Positions 10,739 through 18,821 of a DNA stretch of 19,443 nt are shown here, one piece after another. The position numbers and the translations under genes were made by a program. Under the pieces are notes generated by a model. It saw only the letters and a list, made by a program, of their open reading frames with translations, did no database searches and was not told where the DNA came from. The first letter of the stretch is position 1. The number at the start of each line of letters is the position of its first letter. The stretch is from Saccoglossus kowalevskii (taxonomy: Eukaryota; Hemichordata; Enteropneusta; Harrimaniidae). The stretch is from the NCBI RefSeq assembly GCF_000003605.2, contig NW_003129364.1:249930-269372 (forward strand). The letters are read 5' to 3'.

Positions 10739-10762
10739 CCCCCTCCCACACACACACACACA
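10739..10762. repeat. C-rich tract and (CA)8 microsatellite
   Basis: A short C-rich run is followed by eight CA dinucleotides at 10747-10762. It produces the Pro/Thr/His-rich ends of overlapping chance ORFs on both strands. Confidence 0.9.
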
Positions 10763-10996
10763 GGGTGTAAACGAAAGGCCATCCCTGGGATGGGGCATAG
10801 TACATAGATGTGATAGGAAACAGTGGCTTCAAGTCAGATAAGCAAATACAACCGTGAAATTATCTTATCAAAGGTTGTAGTGGATTGTAACATTGTCAGA
10901 GCAACACGAAGCATTGTTCTATCTACTTAATACAATATTTAAAACACTTCATACATGTATGACTGTATGTACACTGATGTATCTACCGTATCTTAC

Positions 10997-11110
10997 CTTT
11001 CTGGGGAGTACATACACAACCCCAGCTGCCAAGTAACCAGGCACGCACAAGAAGCTAACATCGACTGAATTTGATGTTGGTTTCGTGCTTGTGGAAACCT
11101 CACTCATCAT
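10997..11110 (-). CDS. Candidate 38-codon coding exon, protein unknown
   Basis: On the minus strand an ATG (second ATG adjacent) opens a frame of exactly 38 codons, MMSEVSTSTK...VVYVLPRK. It ends at AAAG|GTAAGA, an excellent animal 5' splice site, with the donor at 10996. The base after the last full codon is the intron, so the exon ends in phase 0. It is visibly GC-richer than its surroundings, and an in-frame TAG lies 24 bases upstream of the first ATG. The first half is Ser/Thr-rich; the second is hydrophobic (FLCVPGYLAAGVVYVLP) and could begin a membrane segment. A possible next exon starts at 10490 after TTTTGCAG, also in phase 0, and stays open to a stop at 10311 with very hydrophobic content; this join is unproven. 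I do not recognise the protein. A weak acceptor (GATTACAG) lies just upstream, so it might be an internal rather than a first exon. Confidence 0.35.
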
Positions 11111-11464
11111 AGTACTGTAATCCACAGTGATCTACAGTTTCTTTAATACTATCAGTTATATTGCAATACATAGAAATTTCAACCCTTAATTCCAATTTCA
11201 AGTACAGGAATACAAACACATTAAAAACTCAGCTCTGACCTAAATTCAGACTTTAGATTACAAGTTATCAGTCATGACCCTAATTCACACTATATGTGAA
11301 AAGTTAAGAAACAGCCATGACCCAAATTGAAGCACAGATATGAGATAACAAACTATTCCTATGTTATTATTCACTATCAGTCGATTTAGATATACATGTA
11401 CCAGTACTTGGTAGTTACATAGCAATTGTTCTACATAGATGATGGATGTAAAAATACATTATTT

Positions 11465-11477
11465 TGACCTTTGACCT
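11465..11477 (-). promoter_or_regulatory. Perfect DR1 nuclear-receptor element
   Basis: TGACCT-T-TGACCT reads AGGTCA-A-AGGTCA on the minus strand, the consensus direct repeat spaced by one base that RXR, HNF4 and PPAR-type receptors bind. It lies 355 bp upstream of the candidate minus-strand start at 11110. Function is inferred from the motif alone. Confidence 0.4.
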
Positions 11478-11857
11478 GTAAAAAGTAGAGCACCACAGAG
11501 ATTCAAGTTGATTGTTACTATCATGACCAGGGTAGTGATTTCGAGGTCTAAATTTTTCGTAAGGGGTCACTGATGATTAAAACTTGCACACATTTAAAGT
11601 ACATTAAGAGTTTAAATAAAAAACATTTTATCAAGAAAACCAGTACAGATTAACACTGCTTGGCTAGGTGATCATCTTTGAAAACAGTGATTTGACCCGT
11701 TTAATAAAAGCACCTACCCTAAAAATTTGATCAAAAAGCCCAATCAAGAAAGCAGGCAGCTAAATTATATTTAGTATTAAGAAAAGTAGACGCTAATGAG
11801 TCATTATGGACAACTGTAGGCATCTAATTATTCTGCACCTGTCTTCTGAGAAGACCC

Positions 11858-11879
11858 CTTCTACACGTACATGTAGAAG
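11858..11879. repeat. 22-bp near-perfect palindrome
   Basis: CTTCTACACGTACATGTAGAAG reads the same on both strands except at one symmetric pair in its centre. It includes one of the TACATGTA octamers. Confidence 0.7.
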
Positions 11880-12727
11880 CAGTTATTTGTAACTTGCTAT
11901 TTTAGAATTAGGTCGTGCTAACACAGAAATCAACAGGTGTTATCTGACCTCAGTCAAGTAACACATTGTGAAATATCATCATTATAGAATAGAAAGTGAG
12001 ATTGGTATATCCTGTTAAACATGTAGGTATATACATGTAGCTAACGCCATTTTGATTGAAAGTCCGTTCTCACAATCATCATCAAATTGTTGAACTTTTG
12101 CTAAATTGAAATTCTGACAACTTTGGTATTTGCCGAAATTAAAAGTAACTAAATATTGCTGCTGTAATTCAAGTGGTCACTCTCTGGGTCGTTATTAACA
12201 CATCTGATGCAATGGCGTGCCATACAAAAATGATATACTGGGATATTCAAAACAGGGGTACAAGGTATGGGTACCGTACTCTGACAGGAAATTGTGCCCT
12301 CTATTCTGCAAACAAATTATGTCAAATACCTCATGAGAATATAGTGGACAAATATTGTGAAGCCTGAGTTTTACCTTATATTTGAATGTTTGATAGCATT
12401 TTTGATAATGACCTTTGACGGATTCATTCTGTGGCCAACTAAAGTTTACTATGAAGAGACTGAAAAACATACAGTTTGAGTTCAGCAATATACTATGGTA
12501 CATGTGATTAGTTAAATCAATGTTAGTACCGGGGGTATTACTACAAGTCTTTCCTAAGGATTTCTAAATGTCTAAGAGACATTTTTGTCAGTGAAATGTT
12601 ATTTTTTTATGGCAGATCTAGCAATTTATTGCTTTCACAAAGCACTTTTTCCTCCAAAATGAAGATTGTCTTCAAATCTGAGATATCATTAGTACATGTA
12701 TTCAGAATGGTGCTTTATTTTTAACAA

Positions 12728-12740
12728 CCCCCCCCCCCCC
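12728..12740. repeat. C(13) homopolymer
   Basis: Thirteen consecutive C bases are followed by AAATTC. It is one of three long C runs on this strand. Confidence 0.95.
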
Positions 12741-13069
12741 AAATTCTAGGTCTGAACAGATTTTAATAAAATATTTCGAAAATATTTCTAAACAGAAAAT
12801 TAGATGCACTTTCCCTTTACAAACTTAGTGTGAATTTTTCTTAGAAATATTTGTATTAAAATCGCACTCAAAATGAATGTAGAGTTTACTGTTGGACTGG
12901 TCATAATGCACATGGACCTCTTAAAATGCATATTCTTGAATTGTCAAGAAATGCTCCACATTGAGTGATTGTCAAATGTAACCTACATTTGTCTGTCAAT
13001 CTGGCAAACTCTTGATTTTTAAAAATGGTATGAGAAAAAAACATCAAAAATTTGTTTTTTTTCTTTCAG

Positions 13070-13224
13070 TTTGTTTGTTTGATTTTCTCTCAGTGTTCAT
13101 CTGAATTTTTTTGTTTTATAACCATTATGCTTAAGCGCTAACGAAGATTGATTGAAGTTTAGTGCTTTGCTGAGTAGTAGAAATTTCACGTTTCTAACTT
13201 TCCATCTACACTACTACATTGTCT
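13070..13224 (+). other. Candidate non-coding exon between strong splice signals
   Basis: A strong pyrimidine tract ends in TTTCTTTCAG at 13069, and a second CTCTCAG ends at 13093. At 13225 the donor CT|GTAAGTATG is near ideal. All three frames between them contain stops, so the segment (155 or 131 nt) could only be untranslated or non-coding RNA, or a cryptic exon. No transcript evidence is available from sequence alone. Confidence 0.2.
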
Positions 13225-13824
13225 GTAAGTATGTGTATGCATGAATGATTAACCTGAACAATGTCCACAGGAATTTCTAATGAGCCTCTCAATATTCAAC
13301 AATAAATTCCATCCATTGAGTCTTATCGGATGAATCTCCAACTTATATTCTTGGAATTTTGACCTGATAGATGTATACTGATAAGGTACTCCATTGCATT
13401 GTTCTCCCTTGCCTTTTTAACCATTTGAATGCCATTTTTGGTCGTCAATTTTTTAAAGCAACTTCTTGTACATTTTATGTATTTTTTTTATAATTTATTT
13501 GTTAATTACTGAATATAACTCAACTCTTGGAGCGCCAATATTTTCACATTTTGTAAAATTTCATCACCATTTTGGGCAATACAGACAGTTTTAGTTATTC
13601 CTTTTATTTTTTGATCAAAAGATTTGTCAATTTTTATTAACATTTCATGTGAAGAGGGACAGACTATACAAAATAATTTTGTAGATGGTTAAATTTGAAT
13701 TTGTAAGAAAAAAATAACAATAATTAATATGATGATTATATTTATTGAGATGAAATTCATATAGTAATTAGCCACTTTTAATATGCAAAATATCCACAAT
13801 GTTGGGCCATACAGGTAGGAAAAG
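13225..13824. other. Gene-free AT-rich stretch
   Basis: Nothing recognisable is seen apart from A/T runs between the candidate exon and the second foldback element. Confidence 0.6.
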
Positions 13825-14036
13825 TACTGTAGAATACTTTATTTTCGCTTGGAATAAATTTTCGCTATTTTCGCTGAAGGGATAATTCCGTGAAAATAAA
13901 ATCCAGCGAATATATTTTTTTTCCTATATTTCACATTAAACTCATCAAAAATCAGTGAAAATAAATTCCAAGCAAAATACCTAAAAAGCCTTTTCAGCGA
14001 AAATTAAATCCAGCGAAAATAAAGTATTCCACAGTA
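13825..14036 (-). mobile_element. Foldback MITE-like element, copy B (inverted)
   Basis: This 212-bp element starts TACTGTAGAATACTTTATTT and ends GTATTCCACAGTA. Its reverse complement aligns end to end with 4618-4820, with shared blocks such as CTTTATTTTCGCTGG, GGAATTTATTTTCAC and ATTCGCTG.ATTTTATTTTCAC. It therefore belongs to the same family, inserted in opposite orientation. One indel region (an extra TTTTCGCTA repeat near 13860-13876) explains most of the length difference. Subterminal TTTTCGC repeats are present in both copies. It has no ORF, and as in copy A the flanking TA is compatible with a TA target site. Confidence 0.88.
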
Positions 14037-14494
14037 TACTGCACACAGACACTACAAGGTCGCGCTGACCTACACGTAAGCTGATAGTCTTTACATTATG
14101 TAGGTTATTGCATTGGTTCATGTCATGATACTCTCACAAGACCAGAAACAGCAACAAAAATCACAAGACTGGTACATTACCACTAAGTAATAGACATTTC
14201 AGGATTTTCTATAACAGCAATGGTCATTGGACACTTATACACCATAAAGTGCTGATGCTAAATCCCAAGCAATACATATTATATACAAGTACATACCGGT
14301 AGACTACATGCATGTGTTGGTACATGGCACAGTCAACATATAATCAAATTGTCCTGTTGCAAATATTTCCAGCCCCCCCCCCCCCCAAAAAAAACACCAT
14401 TATTTAATGAGTAAACACACTGGATAAGAAATGTAATGCAAATCATTCTAATCAGAGGCTGAAATAATCAAGGTCAAACTGGCTGTGACATGTC
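14037..14494. other. Gene-free stretch before the minisatellite
   Basis: No gene is seen. It includes a 14-C run at 14373-14386 passing into eight A. The last 25 bases (from CAAGGTCA at about 14469) resemble a degenerate leading unit of the 36-bp array. Confidence 0.6.
14373..14386. repeat. C(14)A(8) homopolymer pair
   Basis: Fourteen C followed directly by eight A. Length polymorphism and assembly error are likely here. Confidence 0.95.
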
Positions 14495-14886
14495 AAAGGT
14501 CACCCAAGATGAGACGAACTGCAGTATACCAAAGGTCACCTTGAACGAGACGAACTGCAGTATGTCAAAGGTCACCCAATGAGACGAACTGCAGTATACC
14601 AAAGGTTACCTCAAATGAGATGAACTGCAGTATGTCAAAGGTCACCTTGGACTAGAACAACTGCAGCATGTCAAAGGTAACCTTGGACAAGACGAACTGC
14701 AGCATGCCAGTTAACCTTGGATGGGACAAACTGCAGTATGTCAAAGGTCACCTTGGATGGGACAAACTGCAGTATGTCAAAGGTCACCTTGAATGAGAAG
14801 AACGGCAGTATGTCAAAGGTCACCTTGGATGAGAAGAACTGCAGTATGTCAAAGGTCACTTCAGATGAGATAAATTGCTGCATTAT
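14495..14886. repeat. 36-bp minisatellite, about 11 units
   Basis: Units begin AAAGGTCACC at 14495, 14531, 14567, 14601, 14637, 14673, about 14709, 14743, 14779, 14815 and 14851. Most are exactly 36 bp; two are about 34 bp through small deletions. Each carries GA(C/A)(G/A)AACTGCAG, a PstI site in most units. Because 36 is divisible by three, frames stay open on both strands with 12-residue repeats (such as KVTLDGTNCSMS). That periodicity is a by-product and does not show a gene. Seven copies of ATGTCAAAGGTCA, resembling a DR1 nuclear-receptor site, recur across the unit junctions. The array has diverged more at its ends than in its centre. Confidence 0.95.
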
Positions 14887-14932
14887 ACAATGTCAATATC
14901 AGATGTCTATAGACCAGTGACAATCTGATCAA

Positions 14933-14959
14933 CCACAGTCCCTCTATCAGGGACTGTGG
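14933..14959. repeat. Perfect 10-bp stem, 7-nt loop hairpin
   Basis: CCACAGTCCC (14933-14942) pairs exactly with GGGACTGTGG (14950-14959) around TCTATCA. The stem is GC-rich in an AT-rich region and lies just 46 bp after the minisatellite. There is no T run behind it, and a role is unknown. Confidence 0.85.
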
Positions 14960-15879
14960 ATCAACCATGAAATTTAGATGTTGTCATTACGTGATCTAAA
15001 ATAAATTATTCCACCCAAAACATTCAGGATCAAAGCTGTCCATCAGGCATGTTAGGCCCCAGCATATGAATAGCAAATATTGATGCTAAATCAGTATCTT
15101 TTGCAAATTGGTTTTAACTGGCCTTTATACTAGGAGAATGAAGTAATATGATGGACATCAAGTCAGATTTGATAGAAGGGGAAGTCAATTTCCAAAGCAA
15201 AACCAGTTCCTATTTGCTTGAGCTACACTACAGTACGCTGTGTGTATGTGTGTAGTGTGGTGTGTACAGTGTTATTTAGGAACTGTTTTTCATAATTACA
15301 TCAAATATGTCAATGTCTTGAATATAATTTAACTGTACTGCACGTTAGAATTTAAGCTGCCACTCAATGAATCTCAAACGATAAAATGCTAGTTCAAGGG
15401 CCTATTTTATTTTCCTCTGTCATTGTAGTTGGATTTTGTTTCCTTAAATAAGGTGATTAATTTTGTTTCCATCGCTAAAAACTACAGGAAAATAATGCAA
15501 AGCACATAATTTACTCCATATATGCACTCACCTACTACCTTTGACAGGGAGGGTAACACGCTTTCATTCACACACTTTTACTCCATACATTGCGGGCAGC
15601 AATTGCAGGCGTTAGTAAGCATTATGACTGACTGATAATGAATGCTTCACCACAATGTCAACAAACATAGCAGTATTATCAGGTGCATCCCTGGGGAAGC
15701 TGAGAGCTTTGTGATCACTACAGTCTATCACAAGAAAGGAAACATTACCCCATAAATGTATACAGTCAACTGCTCAGTATAGTCAGATGAAAGCGGATGA
15801 AATGCACTTATATGTCTGTAACATTATCAATAAGAAAAACTGTTATAGATGATAATGTACCATTACAACATATATCAGG
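14960..15879. other. Gene-free stretch with GT-rich tract
   Basis: No gene is seen. A degenerate GT-rich run lies at about 15238-15270. The rest is AT-rich without repeats that I can recognise. Confidence 0.6.
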
Positions 15880-16053
15880 TTTCCAAAGTCCTGATTGGCA
15901 CCACCACCCTCGTATCCATTGTGTTACATCTATTATTGTATTGTATCTGTAGTTTAATTGTAGTTTATTTTAAAAAGCTTTCATACAGCATTTATCACAA
16001 CTGAAATGTCAGTTTTCAGTAAGAATGTAATAAAGCATTATTCTATTCTATCC
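15880..16053 (+). mobile_element. Possible 3' end of a retroelement
   Basis: The stretch ends GTAATAAAGCATTATTCTATTCTATCC. An AATAAA followed by a short run of the pentamer ATTCT is typical of the 3' tails of some invertebrate LINEs and SINEs. No reverse-transcriptase reading frame lies upstream and no target-site duplication was found, so this is at most a 5'-truncated fragment. It could also be an ordinary polyadenylation region. Confidence 0.2.
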
Positions 16054-16185
16054 ATGTTAAATTGTAATATTCTACATTCATAACTAGTGTGCTAATTTCA
16101 AAGAAAAACTTTTGTACTTTAATGATCAGCTTAAGGAACACAGGAACCATACTCCCTAAGGAATCATAATAAATCACCAGGATAG

Positions 16186-16356
16186 AAGACTACACTATCG
16201 ATCACATTACAGTCTTTTGCAGCAGGGTTAAATTTATTCTTTACAAAGAACACACTTGAATCACTTGTCATTAATAGACTCGCCAATACACAGTTCACTG
16301 CACAGCGCCGTCTCACAGATGTTCTCTCAAGAGGAGAGACACATATGCAGACATGA
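16186..16356 (+). CDS. Open frame, possible terminal exon (unrecognised)
   Basis: A plus-strand frame runs 56 codons from just after TAG (16183-16185) to TGA (16354-16356). Acceptor-like CATTACAG and CTTTTGCAG at 16212 and 16222 would let a last exon begin near SFAAGLNLFF. The middle reads TLESLVINRLANTQFTAQRR, soluble and helix-like rather than the hydrophobic or Cys-rich text typical of shadow frames. The segment is GC-richer than its flanks. Against this, a 70-codon minus-strand frame (16164-16376) overlaps it fully, no upstream plus-strand exon was found, and I recognise no family. Strand and coding status remain open. Confidence 0.2.
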   Translation, partial: KTTLSITLQSFAAGLNLFFTKNTLESLVINRLANTQFTAQRRLTDVLSRGETHMQT

Positions 16357-16367
16357 CTTCCTGAAAG

Positions 16368-16375
16368 TGACGTCA
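16368..16375. promoter_or_regulatory. Full CRE palindrome TGACGTCA
   Basis: Exact 8-bp match to the cAMP-response element bound by CREB/ATF bZIP proteins. It contains one of the few CpGs outside the two dense patches and lies about 280 bp left of the second patch. Use as a regulatory site is inference. Confidence 0.35.
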
Positions 16376-16651
16376 ACTTTCAAGATATAAGTAGACAACA
16401 ATGATACATTTAAAATTTAAAGATTTAAAAGCATGTCATTTCCCAAATTAAACATGAAACACATTTTAAGACTAATGTTCCAAGTAAAACCAGAGACAAA
16501 TCTGGCTTGTACATGTACATAGCTTATACAATAGGGATTACAGTACCTTGTGACCAGGTCATACATTGGCCTTTCATGTAAAATGAACACAAAATGATCA
16601 TACACTTTGCCAAGCATGTACATTATACTTTTAAAATAGTAGAGGATAACT
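16376..16651. other. Gene-free stretch
   Basis: AT-rich; only a 68-codon minus-strand open frame (16417-16623) without recognisable features. One TACATGTA lies at 16510. Confidence 0.55.
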
Positions 16652-17036
16652 GTCGTTATTATAAATCAGTCGTCGTACCGCCATAAGTTATAGCGTGCCG
16701 TAATTTTGTGGTATTTTACAGGGTATTTTCATTCTACCATATTAGGAAATGCGAATTCCAAATATGGAATGATTACGTGCGTAAGCGTCCTCTAATAATA
16801 CAAACAAACATGGCTGCCACCAGAGTTTGACCGAACTCCACACAAAGAAGTTCGCAGATTCTGTTCTAAACATTTTGAATTTCGACATTCCCATGGTGCA
16901 TTCTTGGAAGGGAAAGATGTATAATAATAAGGTTATTACGAGAATACCTCAAAGTATGCAATCAGACAGTACGGCGTGCAGCGGTCGGCCGATACTCCAG
17001 CTGTACTGTCTTTGTGCATGCTTTGAGCTATTCTCG
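16652..17036. promoter_or_regulatory. Second CpG-rich patch
   Basis: About 20 CpGs fall in under 400 bp, again in sharp contrast to the flanks. It includes TACGTG (16774-16779), which contains the hypoxia-response core ACGTG, and AACATGGCTGCC near 16808-16819, a partial match to the YY1 motif common at animal start sites. The patch could be a promoter, possibly for a minus-strand transcript that includes the 10997-11110 exon, or a recent insertion that includes the long hairpin at its right end. The sequence does not choose between them. Confidence 0.35.
16799..16924 (+). pseudogene. Short open frame with a CSKHFE motif (THAP-like?)
   Basis: A 41-codon frame between TAA (16796-16798) and TAA (16922-16924) reads through EVRRFCSKHFEFRHSHGAF. 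C-S-x-H-F is the signature around the last two zinc ligands (C-x2-H) of THAP DNA-binding domains, which occur in P-element-type transposases and in host proteins. The first two cysteines and the invariant Trp spacing are not visible, so at best this is a fragment. The match is six residues and may be coincidence. It abuts a long inverted repeat, which would suit a degenerate element. Confidence 0.15.
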
Positions 17037-17046
17037 TAATAACCTT
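16929..17046. repeat. Long inverted repeat: 44-nt arms, 30-nt loop
   Basis: Left arm 16929-16972 and right arm 17003-17046 are complementary at about 38 of 44 positions, with an uninterrupted 18-bp block (AAGGTTATTACGAGAATA) at the base. Single mismatches, one three-base mismatch and a nine-bp block (AGACAGTAC) follow towards the loop. AT-rich TAATAAT sequence flanks both arms. The loop (16973-17002) is GC- and CpG-rich. It could be a foldback transposon, a palindromic duplication, or a hairpin RNA precursor; the stem is longer than a usual miRNA stem. Confidence 0.9.
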
Positions 17047-17095
17047 ATATTATTAGTGTCCATACTCCTGTTCTATTTGCAGTCAGTGTTCTGTC

Positions 17096-17119
17096 AAATA
17101 AATAAATAAATAAATAAAT
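17096..17119 (+). repeat. (AAAT)6 microsatellite
   Basis: Six AAAT units follow CTGTC directly, 50 bp after the long hairpin. Such tetranucleotide tails are common at the 3' ends of non-LTR retroelements, but no element body was identified. Confidence 0.95.
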
Positions 17120-18281
17120 CCATGTAACTGTCTGTTTATAATTTGTATCTTAATTTAATTAAAGTTGCCACAGTCAGGACATTACCTAGTTAGTTTCACA
17201 TCATCTGTATATAAAGGTAAATCCCACTATTGTACAGGCGTACGTCAAAAATACAATATACATGTGTATACCAGTACTCTCTCAGTTCACAGATTCTGTA
17301 ACAGTAATCTAACTTTGTCCCTGAGACTGTCATTCACTTGTCAAATGTTTTAAGAACACTGCTGTAACTGTTTACCATTGCTTTCCTAAAGATGTATTGT
17401 TATTCCATAGACTTTCATAATACGGATTATCTGTGTTGATACTGAGTGACTCAATGTTAGTCACCAACTCAGTAAGCCAAACAACTACATCTACATTTTT
17501 TTTAAATTTTTCAAATACATTTACTAATTTAGATTATTAAAATTTAAAGTATGTGATACTGTTTCCTACACCCAAACTCCATATGCAATGAGAAGCATTT
17601 GTAGGTACATGTACATGTATGGGCACTTTTAAATCATGAAATCTCAGATAACATACTTTTTATTGTTGTCTGAGATGAAACTAACAAAATCTCTTATTAT
17701 TCATTCACACGTCCATAGACCAAGTCTGGATGTACGAGAAATGTTCATTGTCAAAATTGAACTAAAAACAGTAAAAGCATGTTTTTGTTGTTGTTTTTTT
17801 AAATACAAATTTTAAATAGAATAACCTCCATTTATCAGAATTTAATTTTATAATTTGTATCCTTCACTGTTTAAAGTGTTTAATTATTAACGATAGAAGA
17901 AGACATCATTTTCCAACAACAGTGGTGGAATATGAAATAAACAAGCCAGTAAAAAGTTGGTTCACAGCCGTATTCATCCTCCAATCATAAATAAATAAAT
18001 TACATGTATGTTTGTAATGTGTATATTTTAATTACATATTCACTGTATAACACAAAAGATTATTTTCTCAACTTGTGACAGCACGGCTTTGAAGCATCCA
18101 TGTAGACAGTGTGAAGTCTATAAAAGATGCATAGACGGAAATCTCATGCTGCAAAACATAGCAAACAACCATCCCTCAGGACAGGACAATACATATACAT
18201 ACAGTTATATTACATAGTCTCTTTTGTACCACACATGTTGTACAGTGTATTTTTAAATGTACCGTAATTCTTTTTTAAAGC
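17120..18281. other. Gene-free AT-rich stretch
   Basis: No gene is seen. It contains overlapping TACATGTA octamers at 17606 and 17612 and another at 18001. The open frame at 17165-17353 is not supported by any motif. Confidence 0.6.
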
Positions 18282-18459
18282 GACATAAAAATGTCAGGAT
18301 GGACAACGGAAAGTATCACCTATGAACATGCACATGCCCCCCTGTTTTGCCAAATAAATTGTTTTATTTACATTACTTCGGTTTTGTGTCATAAATTGGA
18401 CATAAAAATAAAACAGGATGGACAATGAAAATAGTGTCACCGATGAACATGTACATTCC
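18282..18459. repeat. Degenerate direct repeat, two ~58-bp copies 117 bp apart
   Basis: Copy 1 is 18282-18338 and copy 2 is 18399-18459. Both run GACATAAAAAT...CAGGATGGACAA.G, then (A)GT.TCACC.ATGAACATG.ACAT. Small indels separate them. Overlapping minus-strand frames of about 60 codons (18294-18561) reflect the duplication, with MFIGDT appearing in two different frames. Confidence 0.85.
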
Positions 18460-18821
18460 ATTAGTTTCCAATATATCAAAATATATGGAAATCAGTTGCC
18501 TAGAAAAAAGGTGTATATAAACGATGAGTAAAATTTTAGAGAGCAAATCCCAAATAATCATGAGTGGTGAACAAACATTTCCTATAAAATGGATGATAAA
18601 ACAAATAAATTAGGTGGTTAGGGGAGTCAGCTTTTATTTGATCAATGTGTTCCTTGAAACTTGGTACGGGAATATTAAAGATGATTCTAAGATTCTTGTA
18701 AATTGTTGAAAATTAATTTCAGGTTAATTAGTAAAAGTGAACATATTTGATTTACAACTATTTGCAGGCATAACCCTTACATGTGCATGTTTTAACTTTA
18801 CTGCCAGCCTTAGGGTAGACA
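18460..18821. other. Gene-free stretch
   Basis: Nothing recognisable; AT-rich with short open frames only. Confidence 0.6.

Larger units (their letters stand above)
11111..13069. other. Gene-free stretch upstream of the minus-strand exon
   Basis: No supported gene. It contains a consensus DR1 at 11465-11477, a degenerate one near 12409-12421, a near-palindrome at 11858-11879 and four TACATGTA octamers. It also has a 13-C run (12728-12740). Between 12173 and 12503 the two strands hold overlapping open frames of 64 and 102 codons. No CpG-rich patch lies next to the 11110 start, so a nearby promoter for that exon is not evident. Confidence 0.5.

Noticed and set aside
10511-10832. Overlapping 98- and 96-codon frames around the CA repeat
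   Set aside because: Both run through poly-T and CA/C-rich simple sequence, giving low-complexity peptides.
12173-12503. Overlapping frames of 64 (plus) and 102 (minus) codons
   Set aside because: The longest frame of the window, but both strands are open, there is no splice context or known motif, and composition is AT-driven.
14671-14920. Open frames on both strands with 12-residue repeats across the 36-bp array
   Set aside because: The period is a multiple of three, so both strands stay open automatically; units with 34 bp break the phase, and nothing else supports a protein.
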